DNA from: Gammaproteobacteria bacterium | GTDB taxonomy: Bacteria; Pseudomonadota; Gammaproteobacteria; Pseudomonadales; Cellvibrionaceae | Direction of reading: 5' to 3' | Assembly: GCA_025362015.1 (NCBI GenBank) | Contig: JANYIO010000029.1 | Location: forward strand, 1 to 38,447 | DNA length: 38,447 nucleotides | In this document: positions 18,853-27,746 of the stretch, piece after piece | Position numbering within the stretch: position 1 is the stretch's first letter | How the letters are laid out: each line of letters starts with the position of its first letter | The notes under the pieces: generated by a model | Databases searched by the model: none | Told to the model about the DNA's origin: nothing | The model's input: the letters and a program-made list of their open reading frames with translations, nothing else | Translations under genes and position numbers: made by a program

Positions 18853-19758
18853 ATTAAACCGCTATTTATCCGGGGCTCATCTTTTACACTAAGGGTTGTG
18901 GTGCTGATGTTTGCCATGATCGCGCTGATTTTGATCGGTTTATATACCACATGGCTTAAACCTATTCGCCAGCAATTAACTTTCCTTATTGTCCCCTTCT
19001 ACCAATTAACAGATATTCCGCGTCGCGTTAGCGATTGGGGTGGTGATGTATTTACGTCGCAAACCGATCTGCGCAGTGAAAATGAAAGCCTTAAAATCGA
19101 ACTATTAATTCATCAGCGCAAATTGCTGCAAATGGCAGCATTAGCGGCGGAAAATGTGCGTTTGCGACAATTGTTGAATGCCACAGATATGCTGCAAGAC
19201 AAGGTGTTGATCGCTGAGCTCATTGGCGTTTCGCCGAATCCTCTCAGCCATACCGTGATTATTAATCGTGGCAGTAAAGAAGGCGTTTACGAACGGCAGC
19301 CGGTGCTGGATGCTTTTGGTTTGATGGGGCAAGTTATTGAAGTTGATGAAGATAATAGCCGTGTACTGCTCATTTCCGATCCTACGCACGCTATTCCTGT
19401 GCAGGTAAATCGCAATGGCGTAAGGGCTATTGCGGAGGGAACCGGCGATTTGAATCGTTTGAATTTACGCCATGTTTCTATTAATGCTGATATTCGTGAA
19501 GGTGATTTGCTGGTGAGCTCAGGTTTGGGCGACCGCTTTCCGGTTGGCTATCCGGTGGCCGAAGTTGAACAGGTAGTGCGCAATTCTGGTCAAGCCTTCG
19601 CACGTGTTATTGCGCGCCCCATGGCGCGCCTGGATCGTAGTCGCCATGTGTTGTTAGTATTTGATACTCATGGTTTGACGCCGAAAACGCCTGCTGAACA
19701 CTCTGCTGCTGCGCATTTGAATTCCCCTGAAACGGCACCTGCCGCTCCTGACCTTTAG
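18853..19758 (+). CDS. mreC: rod shape-determining protein MreC, probable ATT start
   Basis: MreC is the bitopic inner-membrane protein that links MreB to the periplasmic wall-making enzymes. The frame is open from 18829. Conserved N-terminal residues KPLFIRGSSFTLR are encoded before the first GTG (18898) and directly follow an ATT at 18853, which has AGGAG 8 bases before it. Starting there gives 301 residues: cytoplasmic tip, one transmembrane helix (about 17-35), a coiled coil (SENESLKIELLIHQRKLLQM) and the beta domain with VIINRGSKEGVYERQPVLDA and VRAIAEGTGDLNRLNLRHVS. A conservative annotation would start at GTG 18898 or 18901 and lose the conserved tip. The family call is secure; the start is an inference. 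Confidence 0.9.
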   Translation: MKPLFIRGSSFTLRVVVLMFAMIALILIGLYTTWLKPIRQQLTFLIVPFYQLTDIPRRVSDWGGDVFTSQTDLRSENESLKIELLIHQRKLLQMAALAAENVRLRQLLNATDMLQDKVLIAELIGVSPNPLSHTVIINRGSKEGVYERQPVLDAFGLMGQVIEVDEDNSRVLLISDPTHAIPVQVNRNGVRAIAEGTGDLNRLNLRHVSINADIREGDLLVSSGLGDRFPVGYPVAEVEQVVRNSGQAFARVIARPMARLDRSRHVLLVFDTHGLTPKTPAEHSAAAHLNSPETAPAAPDL

Positions 19759-19773
19759 CAAAAGGGCGTGCTC

Positions 19774-20262
19774 ATGATCCCGCATCAATGGAATAGTTAT
19801 TTGATTATTGTTGCCAGCTTCATAGTGGCTTTGGTGCTATCTGTTTATCCCTTGCCTTTGGGCTTGCGGTGGTGGCGTCCGGAATTTGTTTTATTGGTCG
19901 CTATTTATTGGATGTCGGTTTTTCCGGAAACTATTAGTTTGTTCTTCTTATGTGCGGTTGGGTTGTTTCAGGATTTATTAGAATCTGTACCTCTTGGACA
20001 ACACGGTTTATCGTTGATCATTGTGGCTTATATTTGTATTCAGTCTTATCAGCGGGTGCGTAATTTTGCGCTCTGGAAAGAAGCTGGTTGGGTATTTATA
20101 TTGGTTGGGGTAGAGCAGTTATCGAGTAACTGGGTGCAGGGTCTGGCTGGCCGACCTTTATCGGGCTTAATTTTTTTGGCACCTGCTATTACGAGTGCGT
20201 TAGTGTGGCCATTCTTTCGCATGGGATTGGATAGAGTTAGTGGCCATTATCAGATCAACTAG
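19774..20262 (+). CDS. mreD: rod shape-determining protein MreD
   Basis: MreD is a small polytopic inner-membrane protein of the elongasome. The ATG at 19774 has AAAGGG 7 bases upstream and gives 162 residues, the same as in E. coli; a GTG at 19768 is too close to that site. About five hydrophobic helices are visible, including LIIVASFIVALVLSVYPLPL and LISLFFLCAVGLFQDLLES-like stretches, and the conserved RPEFVLLVAIYWMS and GLFQDLLESVPLGQHGL. It begins 15 bp after the mreC stop. Confidence 0.94.
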   Translation: MIPHQWNSYLIIVASFIVALVLSVYPLPLGLRWWRPEFVLLVAIYWMSVFPETISLFFLCAVGLFQDLLESVPLGQHGLSLIIVAYICIQSYQRVRNFALWKEAGWVFILVGVEQLSSNWVQGLAGRPLSGLIFLAPAITSALVWPFFRMGLDRVSGHYQIN

Positions 20263-20328
20263 TCCGTTTAATATTTTCTAAGCGGAATCTAGTGCTATTG
20301 CTGGATTACTGAATTACTGGAGAGTTCG

Positions 20329-20946
20329 GTGGATTTAATACCTCCATTGTATAAAGAGCCATCTATTTACCTTGCATCACAATCACCTCGTCGCCGTGAG
20401 TTATTGCTCCAAATCGGCGTGTCGCACAGTGTTATCAATGCTCAAGTGGTTGAGGTGCCGTGTAGCCATGAGTCGCCTGGCGAATACGTTCAGCGACTTG
20501 CGTGTGAGAAAGCACAGGCTGGATTGGCAGTATTAATGGCACAAAATCTGGCCATTAAGCCGGTGTTAGGTGCAGATACCATTGTTGTGAGTGAAGGCAA
20601 TATCCTTGAAAAACCACGTGACGCCGAGCATGCCGCAGCAATGTTGCGCCAATTGGCAGGGTCAACTCATCAAGTAATGACGGCCGTGGCTGTAGCCTCT
20701 GAACAAGATGTGGTTGTTAAACTTTCAATGACGGATGTGGTTTTTCGGCCACTGAGTGAAGCAGAAATTACCGCATATTGGCACACGGGCGAGCCGCAAG
20801 ATAAAGCGGGTGGCTATGCTATTCAGGGGTTAGGTGCAGTATTTGTGCAGCAAATTCGCGGCAGCTATACCGGAGTGGTAGGTTTACCAATTGAGCAAAC
20901 CGTAGAGCTACTGACGCATTGCGGTATTTCCTGGTGGCAACAATGA
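20329..20946 (+). CDS. maf: Maf family nucleoside triphosphate pyrophosphatase
   Basis: Maf/YhdE proteins hydrolyse dTTP, UTP and modified nucleotides to monophosphates, acting in housecleaning. The 205-residue protein has LASQSPRRRELLLQIG near 17, GADTIVVSEGNILEKP near 80, and KAGGYAIQGLGAVFVQQIRG with SYTGVVGLPIEQT near the end. These fit the dTTPase/UTPase (YhdE) subgroup. The start is GTG at 20329 behind a GGAGAG ribosome binding site. In gammaproteobacteria this gene normally sits between mreD and rng, as it does here. Confidence 0.94.
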   Translation: MDLIPPLYKEPSIYLASQSPRRRELLLQIGVSHSVINAQVVEVPCSHESPGEYVQRLACEKAQAGLAVLMAQNLAIKPVLGADTIVVSEGNILEKPRDAEHAAAMLRQLAGSTHQVMTAVAVASEQDVVVKLSMTDVVFRPLSEAEITAYWHTGEPQDKAGGYAIQGLGAVFVQQIRGSYTGVVGLPIEQTVELLTHCGISWWQQ

Positions 20947-20998
20947 ATATGAAAGCAATTATTGCGCAGAAATATTGCACAGGGAGTACAGCGAACTT

Positions 20999-22468
20999 AT
21001 GAGTGAAGAAATTCTTATTAATGTCTCATCTGTTGAGACGCGGGTAGCGTTGGTTGAAAACGGCGTGGTGCAAGAGCTCTATATTGAACGCAGCCATGGC
21101 AAGGGTTACGTTGGCAATATATACAAAGGCAAAGTTGTGCGCGTATTGCCGGGCATGCAGGCGGCCTTCGTTGATATAGGTCTGGAGCGTACTGGCTTTA
21201 TTCATGCTGCCGATATGATTCCTGAAGCGCTGGAGGGTGAGCCACGAGCGACCGAAGTGCCAGATATCCGCACGTTGGTGCGTGAAGGCCAAACTATTGT
21301 TGTTCAGGTAGCAAAAGACCCTATCAGCACGAAAGGCGCACGTCTTACCACGCATATCACTTTGTCATCACGCTATTTAGTGTATTTGCCGAATAGCAAT
21401 CACATTGGTGTGTCGGTACGCATTGAGGATGAACAAGAGCGTGAGCGCTTGCGGCAAATAGTGGAAAGTGCCGTTCAAAGCAATGTGATTAGCGGTGGCT
21501 TTATTGTACGTACAGTGGCAGAAGGTGCTTTGGCCGACGCCATTTTGGTTGATATTCCCTTTTTGCAGAAACTTTGGGGCGAATTAAGTGACAAATTAAA
21601 GGCTTTATCGGTACCCAATGTTCTGTACCAGGATATGCCTTTAACGCTGCGAGCATTGCGCGATCTGGCGCGTGCGCCAATTGACAAAATCCGTGTGGAC
21701 TCGCGTGTAGCATTTCAACAAATGCTCGACTTTGCCAGTAAGTATTCGCCACAGCTGGTAGATTTAATGGAGTATTACATCGGTGAGCGACCGCTGCTGG
21801 ATTTGTATGGTGTTGAAGAGGAAATTCGCCGTGCGCTGGAGCCGCGGGTGCCATTAAAATCCAATGGTTATTTAATTATTGAACAAACCGAAGCTATGAC
21901 AACTGTCGATGTAAATACTGGCGCGTTTGTCGGGCATCGCAATCTTGAAGAGACTATTTTCAAAACCAATATGGAAGCGGCGACAGCGATTGCTCGCCAA
22001 CTACGTTTGCGTAATTTGGGTGGCATTATCATCCTTGATTTTATTGATATGAAGGATGCAGAACACCAGCGACAAGTGTTGCGTACGTTAGAAAAAGCTT
22101 TGGAAAAGGATCACGCTAAAACTCGTATTACGGGCGTATCTGAATTAGGGTTGGTTGAAATGGCGCGTAAACGTACGCGCGAATCACTCGGGCAAATGAT
22201 GTGTGAGCCTTGCCCTATTTGTATGGGCCGCGGGCAAGTTAAATCTGCAGAGACTGTCTGTTATGAAATTTTTCGCGAAATTTTACGCGAAGCACGAGCG
22301 TATGATAATCAGAAGTTTTTGATTTTGGCGGCCCCTGTAGTGGTGGATAGATTGCTGGATGAGGAAGCTGCTTATGTAGCCGATCTGGAGGCGTTTATTG
22401 GTCGCACTATAGAGTTTCAGGTAGAAGCGTTATACGCTCAAGAAAAATACGATATCGTGTTGGTGTAG
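20999..22468 (+). CDS. rng: ribonuclease G
   Basis: RNase G is an endonuclease of the RNase E/G family that matures the 5' end of 16S rRNA and cuts some mRNAs. The ATG at 20999 gives MSEEILINVSSVETRVALVE and 489 residues, equal to E. coli RNase G. An upstream TTG (20975) would add eight unlike residues. The S1 domain (GNIYKGKVVRVLPGMQAAFV, GLERTGFIHAADM) is followed by the DNase-I-like catalytic part with both metal-binding aspartates, in VDVNTGAFVG and ILDFIDMKD, and the zinc-link CEPCPICMGRG. It starts 52 bp after maf. Confidence 0.96.
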   Translation: MSEEILINVSSVETRVALVENGVVQELYIERSHGKGYVGNIYKGKVVRVLPGMQAAFVDIGLERTGFIHAADMIPEALEGEPRATEVPDIRTLVREGQTIVVQVAKDPISTKGARLTTHITLSSRYLVYLPNSNHIGVSVRIEDEQERERLRQIVESAVQSNVISGGFIVRTVAEGALADAILVDIPFLQKLWGELSDKLKALSVPNVLYQDMPLTLRALRDLARAPIDKIRVDSRVAFQQMLDFASKYSPQLVDLMEYYIGERPLLDLYGVEEEIRRALEPRVPLKSNGYLIIEQTEAMTTVDVNTGAFVGHRNLEETIFKTNMEAATAIARQLRLRNLGGIIILDFIDMKDAEHQRQVLRTLEKALEKDHAKTRITGVSELGLVEMARKRTRESLGQMMCEPCPICMGRGQVKSAETVCYEIFREILREARAYDNQKFLILAAPVVVDRLLDEEAAYVADLEAFIGRTIEFQVEALYAQEKYDIVLV

Positions 22469-22514
22469 GCTGTATCAAACTAACAAAATTTATGTCAGGA
22501 ATTGATTAACTCGA

Positions 22515-22592
22515 ATGATTGCTACTTCAAAAAATGACTACATCTCAATGACTGCCACATGATCGCAATCTTCCACATGACTACAATTTTAC
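22515..22592 (+). repeat. degenerate ATG-containing repeat at the 5' end of yhdP
   Basis: Five similar elements starting ATGA lie at 22515, 22534, 22548, 22559 and 22577; the best matching pair is ATGACTACA at 22534 and 22577. The spacing varies (19, 14, 11 and 18 bases). The last copy is the likely yhdP start. The repeat multiplies candidate start codons in two or more frames. Confidence 0.5.
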
Positions 22593-25500
22593 GCAAATTA
22601 GTAAAGTGGTTTTACATTTGCCTTGCTTTTGCCGCTATCAGTTTGGCGGTACTGGTGCAGGCTGGGCGTAGTTTTTCCCCTTCGTTACACGAATATCCGC
22701 AACAAATTAGCCAATATTTGTCCGGTGAACTCAAGGCGAATGTCAGCATCGGCGCGCTAAATGCCGAATGGGATGGTTTGAAGCCTATGCTGGATGTGGA
22801 TAAGTTGCGCATCACCAGTCAGTCTGGTCAGCCGATTGTTTCCCTGGCACATGCGCATATGCAGCTTGACCTGCTCGATAGTTTTTTGCATCTGCGTTTA
22901 GTCTGGAGTGCATTAACATTACGTCAGGTGGAGATGGAGTTTGTACAATCTGCCGATGGACTATGGCGCATCCCGGGCTTGCCGCGTTTAGCAGATAAAA
23001 ATCCGGACGAAGAGTTGGCCCAACTCGATACTCTGATGGATATGTTGCTACTCTCGCGCCACATAGAATTTGATCAAACACATTTTAACTTTCATTTTGC
23101 TTCAGGCGACAATACGTTGCTGCAATCGCCTTCAGTGGTAATGGAAAATGCTAATGGGTTTCATCGCCTGTCAATGCAAATAGATGTCGATAATCATCCC
23201 AAAACATTGCAACTCGTGATTGAAGCCACAGGCGACCCACGTCACAAAGAAAGCTTCACCAGTAACGCTTTTTTACAACTCAAGCAATTTCCAACCAATG
23301 AGCCCATTGCTGCGGTGACTGCGTTGCTATTGCACGGCATCAACGCTGAAGTGCATAGCGAGGGAACTCTGAGTGCCAGCCTTTGGTTTAAGACCCAGCC
23401 GCAACGCGAGGGATTCGATTTGGTAGGGCAAGTGGGCGTGCAGCGGTTAAGCGTGCCGATATTAGGGCGTGAACTGGCGCTGGATAGTTTTTCTGCCGAC
23501 GTCGTAGGCGATTGGTTGTACAGCGGTAAATGGCAACTGGCGCTACAAAATATTGGTGCCAGTATTAATCAAAATCACATTGAAAAGGCTAACGTTGCCG
23601 TTTCTGCCAGTAGTTTTGATGATCCTGTCGTATTGCATCTGCAAAGCCTTAATCTGCAACATCTCAATCAGGCGCTGGATGGCGCTGGAGTTTTGGGGGA
23701 GGCTCGGTTGCGTGACGTTATGCGGCAGCTTGATCCCAGTGGTGAATTGAACAATATTGAAGTATCCATTCCCAGGCAAACCCTTGGTGATTGGCAGCTA
23801 CAGGCTAATTTAGTAAAAGTTGCCAGTAGTGCTTGGCAAGGCGTGCCGGCACTAACGAAAGTAGATGGTTTTGTACAGGCAGGGCAGCGCGGTGGCCATG
23901 TCGATATTGATAGTCGCCAGGGATTCAGCATGTTTTATTATCCCACCTATACAGCAGCAATGGAGTTTGAACAGGCAAGGGGACAGGTTGCCTGGTGGTT
24001 ACAGCCTGAGAATAACCAAATTTATGTCAACAGTGGCGCGTTGGAATTTATCAATGGTGATGAGAAAGCCAAAGGCTATATGTGGCTAGCCTTGCCCTGG
24101 AAGCACGGCACGGGGGACGTAGATCTTTATCTGGATGTTGGTGCGGGCCAGCTTAATGCCAGTTCGTACCGTAAATTCACTCCTGCTGTTGTGCCGCAAT
24201 CTTTGCTTACCTGGTTGGAAAACAGTATAGGTCCGCAGAATACCGGGATAGCTAAACAAGGTGGTTTTGTCTATCGCGGTACGCTTAATTCACCCAATCG
24301 TGCCGCCCGCAGCCATCAGCTTTACCTTGATGTGAATCATGCGCGACTTCACTATCACCCCGAATGGCCTGCCCTGGAAGAGATTACCGGGCGCCTGCTG
24401 GTAGATGACGAAAACGTTACGGCGAGTGTGGATAACGCCAAACTTTTTACTAGTGATGTTGGGCCAACCCAGATTAGCGTGCGCCCCAATTCTTTAGGCG
24501 AAGGTGCTTTATTGCAAGTTAATGGTGTAGTCACTGGTGTGGCTAGTGATGGGTTACGAGTTTTGCGCGAGAGCATGTTAAGGCAGTACATAGGCGCTAA
24601 TATGGATAGTTGGAAACTTGATGGTGAGATGCGCACCCAAGTAAATATTGCGGTACCTTTAGCGCATGATGCGCCCGGTGCTGCCCAACAAATTGACATA
24701 GATCTGAAGTCTCCTTTCTTCGCGCTGGGTAATCTCAAACTCAGTATGCACAATATTGACGGCCATATCAGTTACAACAAGGATAGCGGTTTAACCAGTC
24801 AAAACTTACACGGAAGGCTCTTTGATGAGCCGATTGAAGTACAGCTTAGTACCCAAAATAATCCAGATTCCAGTCAAACATTAGTGGATGTACAAGGTGA
24901 GCTTGATGGTAAGTTGCTGGCGCAGTGGAGTCAGCGTCCTGAGGCCTTATATCTTAAGGGCAAAATTCCTTATATTACTCATGTGGAGCTGAATCATCGT
25001 TCACACAACAAGGTGAAGAGCGATGTTGCAGTGGGTGCAGCCGTCGTGCAATCTTCTAGTGCGCAAGAACCCTTTGCTGTGGTGACCGTTAGCAGTCAGT
25101 TGGCGGGCGTAGAGGTTAACTTGCCGGCACCTTACGGAAAAGTTCGCTATTCCGAGCGTCCACTTATGTTTAAAATGTCCATGCGTGAAAACAGTTCACT
25201 GATAGATGTCAGTTATGGCGATAATTTGCAGGCATTATTTGAAGTGGAGCCGCAGAACAATAACAAGCTGCACAATGCCAATATAGCATTGGGTGGCTTG
25301 GCCAAGCTTTCCGATGAGCCGCAATTTCTACTCAGCGGCGTTTTGTCAGCGTTGGATATAGAGCTTTGGAAGAATGTTGTACAACAATATTCTGAATATA
25401 CGCGGGAACTTAGTGTCGATACGAAAAACGTTTTAACAACCCTTCCTGCTAACGTTCCGGCATCGGACGCTTTGGTGGCCGGTCTACCTTTTAAAGCTGC

Positions 25501-26746
25501 CGTATTGTTGGGTCATTATCAAGTTGGTCCGTTATTGTTAGAGAACATTGATGTTCATGCTGCACGTTTATCGGATGCATGGAAGGTGCAGTTTGCGAAT
25601 ACCACGGTGCTTGGGGATCTGTATTTACCCAGTGAAAACATTAAACCAATGCAAATTAATTTAGAGCATTTGTATCTTCCGCAAAAGATTCTCGAAGTTC
25701 AGCCCGTAGCAAGTGAAGCTGTTTTATCCGATAAGCTAAAACAGGTTACGGATATTCAGGTGACGGATATTAAAGTAAAGCAAACCGGCATCGACCCGCA
25801 CTTGTTGCCGTTTGCTAATGTCACAGTACGCCAGCTCTACATCGGCAATGATAACTACGGTAGTTGGTCGCTCCAGATTCGTCCCACCGAGCAAGGTGTT
25901 TTGTTTGATAATATTCACGGCAAGGTGCGCGGTATTACCATCAGTGGTGCAGATGATGCGTTGGCTGGTGCCAAGCTGAGTTGGCAGCTCGATGGTAATG
26001 GCTCGCAAACCCATTTCACGGGTGAGCTTTCTGCGACAGATATATCGGCAGTGCTTCAGCAATGGCAAAAACCAGACATGCTTGAAAGTAATAATGCGCA
26101 ATTTAGAACTGATGTTGGTTGGGAGGGAGATCCACAAGATTTTAGTCTCAAAAAAATGAATGGTAATATTGATATTTGGCTTGAAAAGGGTCGCTTTAAA
26201 CGTACCCCAAGTGCAGGTAGTGACGGTTTTTTACGGCTTATGGCCATTCTCAATTTTGACTCGCTGGCACGGCGCTTGCGGTTGGATTTTTCCGATTTGT
26301 ATCAAAGTGGTTTGGCCTATGACCAAATCAGTGGCAAGGTTAATTTTGAGCCTGGCACTATGACCTTTGCTGAGCCATTAGTGGTAAAGACACCTTCAAG
26401 TCGTTTGCAAATGGCAGGTAATCTGGATTTGGAGCATGAGAAAATTAACGCAAGATTGGTGGCGACTTTACCAATTGCCGGTAACTTCACCTTTTTTACC
26501 GCTTTGGTGACCGGCTTACCTGCAGCAGCAGGGATTTATGTTATTAGTAAATTGTTTAAAAAACAGGTTGATCAGGCTACCAGTGTTAGCTATAGCATTC
26601 GTGGTGGTTGGGATGATCCCAAAATGAATTTTGATCGTTTGTTTGAAAGCGAAGAGAGCTTGCGTGATAGTGTTAATCGCACTGAAGAACCTAAAAAAAC
26701 TAAGCGTACAAAACCCCCTAAGGCATCTTCAGCTAAGTCATTTTAG
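22577..26746 (+). CDS. yhdP: YhdP family AsmA-like envelope protein
   Basis: YhdP is an AsmA/TamB-like protein that spans the periplasm and helps move phospholipids to the outer membrane. The chosen ATG at 22577 gives MTTILRKLVKWFYICLAFAA and 1389 residues, a little longer than E. coli YhdP (~1266); ATG 22559 would add six. An N-terminal membrane helix lies at about 10-30. A long beta-rich body of the DUF3971/AsmA type follows, with VSIGALNAEWDGLKPMLDVD near 55 and the well-conserved C-terminal region GRFKRTPSAGSDGFLRLMAI and FDSLARRLRLDFSDLYQSGL. A hydrophobic stretch near 1320 and a Lys-rich tail end it. It follows rng as in other gammaproteobacteria. Confidence 0.93.
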   Translation: MTTILRKLVKWFYICLAFAAISLAVLVQAGRSFSPSLHEYPQQISQYLSGELKANVSIGALNAEWDGLKPMLDVDKLRITSQSGQPIVSLAHAHMQLDLLDSFLHLRLVWSALTLRQVEMEFVQSADGLWRIPGLPRLADKNPDEELAQLDTLMDMLLLSRHIEFDQTHFNFHFASGDNTLLQSPSVVMENANGFHRLSMQIDVDNHPKTLQLVIEATGDPRHKESFTSNAFLQLKQFPTNEPIAAVTALLLHGINAEVHSEGTLSASLWFKTQPQREGFDLVGQVGVQRLSVPILGRELALDSFSADVVGDWLYSGKWQLALQNIGASINQNHIEKANVAVSASSFDDPVVLHLQSLNLQHLNQALDGAGVLGEARLRDVMRQLDPSGELNNIEVSIPRQTLGDWQLQANLVKVASSAWQGVPALTKVDGFVQAGQRGGHVDIDSRQGFSMFYYPTYTAAMEFEQARGQVAWWLQPENNQIYVNSGALEFINGDEKAKGYMWLALPWKHGTGDVDLYLDVGAGQLNASSYRKFTPAVVPQSLLTWLENSIGPQNTGIAKQGGFVYRGTLNSPNRAARSHQLYLDVNHARLHYHPEWPALEEITGRLLVDDENVTASVDNAKLFTSDVGPTQISVRPNSLGEGALLQVNGVVTGVASDGLRVLRESMLRQYIGANMDSWKLDGEMRTQVNIAVPLAHDAPGAAQQIDIDLKSPFFALGNLKLSMHNIDGHISYNKDSGLTSQNLHGRLFDEPIEVQLSTQNNPDSSQTLVDVQGELDGKLLAQWSQRPEALYLKGKIPYITHVELNHRSHNKVKSDVAVGAAVVQSSSAQEPFAVVTVSSQLAGVEVNLPAPYGKVRYSERPLMFKMSMRENSSLIDVSYGDNLQALFEVEPQNNNKLHNANIALGGLAKLSDEPQFLLSGVLSALDIELWKNVVQQYSEYTRELSVDTKNVLTTLPANVPASDALVAGLPFKAAVLLGHYQVGPLLLENIDVHAARLSDAWKVQFANTTVLGDLYLPSENIKPMQINLEHLYLPQKILEVQPVASEAVLSDKLKQVTDIQVTDIKVKQTGIDPHLLPFANVTVRQLYIGNDNYGSWSLQIRPTEQGVLFDNIHGKVRGITISGADDALAGAKLSWQLDGNGSQTHFTGELSATDISAVLQQWQKPDMLESNNAQFRTDVGWEGDPQDFSLKKMNGNIDIWLEKGRFKRTPSAGSDGFLRLMAILNFDSLARRLRLDFSDLYQSGLAYDQISGKVNFEPGTMTFAEPLVVKTPSSRLQMAGNLDLEHEKINARLVATLPIAGNFTFFTALVTGLPAAAGIYVISKLFKKQVDQATSVSYSIRGGWDDPKMNFDRLFESEESLRDSVNRTEEPKKTKRTKPPKASSAKSF

Positions 26747-26778
26747 CTACGTCTTCTTTAGTTAAGGCATCTTTAGAA
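26720..26778. repeat. tandem 14-15-bp repeat over the yhdP stop codon
   Basis: Four head-to-tail units of 15, 14, 15 and 15 bases start at 26720, 26735, 26749 and 26764. The consensus is close to AAGGCATCTTTAGCT. Units 1 and 4 agree in at least 12 of 15 bases. Unit 2 holds the real TAG stop (26744-26746); units 3 and 4 carry TAG at the matching place. Confidence 0.75.
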
Positions 26779-26815
26779 GGAAAGTTAATTTCATTCCGTG
26801 AAAAATAAAATAAAT

Positions 26816-26843
26816 AAAAATGGCGACCAAGGTCGCCATTTTT
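26816..26843. terminator. bidirectional rho-independent terminator between yhdP and darP
   Basis: A perfect 13-bp inverted repeat has arms AAAAATGGCGACC (26816-26828) and GGTCGCCATTTTT (26831-26843) around a two-base centre. It has A-runs on the left and T-runs on the right, so it can end transcripts of both the plus-strand yhdP and the minus-strand darP. Confidence 0.92.
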
Positions 26844-26858
26844 ATTTATTTTGGTTTG

Positions 26859-27392
26859 TTACTTATCATTGTCTTGGTCGTGTGCGGCTAACTGGTCGCG
26901 AATATAACTAAACAATTTGCGTGAGTTTGTTGATGCCTGGTTTTCGTCGCGTTCTTTCTGGGCGCTGCGAATTAGCTGGCGTAGGTGCTGTACATCAATG
27001 CCTGGGCAAGTGGTAACCATTGTTTGAAAAACTTGTTTATTATCTTCAATCAATAAATCGCGATAACGCTCAATTTGGTGTTGGCGATGAATATATTGAT
27101 CGCTGCGGTTTTGCAATTTATCGACCGCTGCTTGAATCGCTTCATGATTGGTTTCACGCATTAAACGGCCAATAAATTGTAGATGGCGACGGCGTGCTTC
27201 GCGGTGTGGCATTTTACGAGCTTCGTAAATTGCGTCAAGAATACTCTCGTCCAGTGGAATACTGGCAAGTTGTTTTTCGTTCATATCAATGAGCTGTTCT
27301 CCCAGTTTTTGCAGAGCCGTCATTTCGCGTTTTACCTGTGATTTACTTTTAATGTAATCATCGGGATTAATGTCGTCGTATTTATAAACCAT
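26859..27392 (-). CDS. darP: dual-action ribosomal maturation protein DarP (YjgA/DUF615)
   Basis: DarP (YjgA) binds late 50S precursors and helps mature the peptidyl transferase centre. The 177-residue protein has the family pattern: a helical N-terminus KSKSQVKREMTALQKLGEQL, then IYEARKMPHREARRRHLQFI with GRLMRE, and the C-terminal RQLIRSAQKERDENQAST and KLFSYIRDQL. The length is normal. It is the last gene of the minus-strand run, 82 bp after ptsO, and ends against a terminator shared with yhdP. Confidence 0.94.
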   Translation of the reverse strand: MVYKYDDINPDDYIKSKSQVKREMTALQKLGEQLIDMNEKQLASIPLDESILDAIYEARKMPHREARRRHLQFIGRLMRETNHEAIQAAVDKLQNRSDQYIHRQHQIERYRDLLIEDNKQVFQTMVTTCPGIDVQHLRQLIRSAQKERDENQASTNSRKLFSYIRDQLAAHDQDNDK

Positions 27393-27474
27393 GATTGTTC
27401 CGTGTAAAGAAAGTGTTGCTATATAAAAATAGGGTGAAGATTAAAAATTGTATGTGCAATTATCGTGAAAATCG

Positions 27475-27744
27475 CTATTCATCTTCTTCAAATCGATTTT
27501 GAATTAAACCTTTAATGGTTTGCATTGCTTGAATTTCATCATCTCCTTCAATAGATACTTCTAGATCTGTACCTTGAGTCGCGGCCAACAGCATTAACGA
27601 CATAACGCTTTTGCCTTCCACCCAATTACCGCAGGTGCGAGCTTGAATGCGCGCGCTAAATTGTGCCGCTGTAGTGGCAAATTTTGCGGCGGCACGAGCG
27701 TGTAAGCCACGCTTGTTAATGATGGGGATAGTTTCGGTCAGCAT
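27475..27744 (-). CDS. ptsO: HPr-like phosphocarrier NPr of the nitrogen PTS
   Basis: NPr carries phosphate from PtsP to EIIA-Ntr (PtsN) in the regulatory nitrogen phosphotransferase system. The 89-residue protein has the phosphorylated histidine His15 in NKRGLHARAAAKF and the conserved serine near 46 in EGKSVMSLMLLAA, followed by GTDLEVSIEGDDE. It begins 2 bp after the rapZ stop on the same strand, so it is translated from the same mRNA. Its partner ptsN lies two genes upstream. Confidence 0.95.
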   Translation of the reverse strand: MLTETIPIINKRGLHARAAAKFATTAAQFSARIQARTCGNWVEGKSVMSLMLLAATQGTDLEVSIEGDDEIQAMQTIKGLIQNRFEEDE

Positions 27745-27746
27745 AA

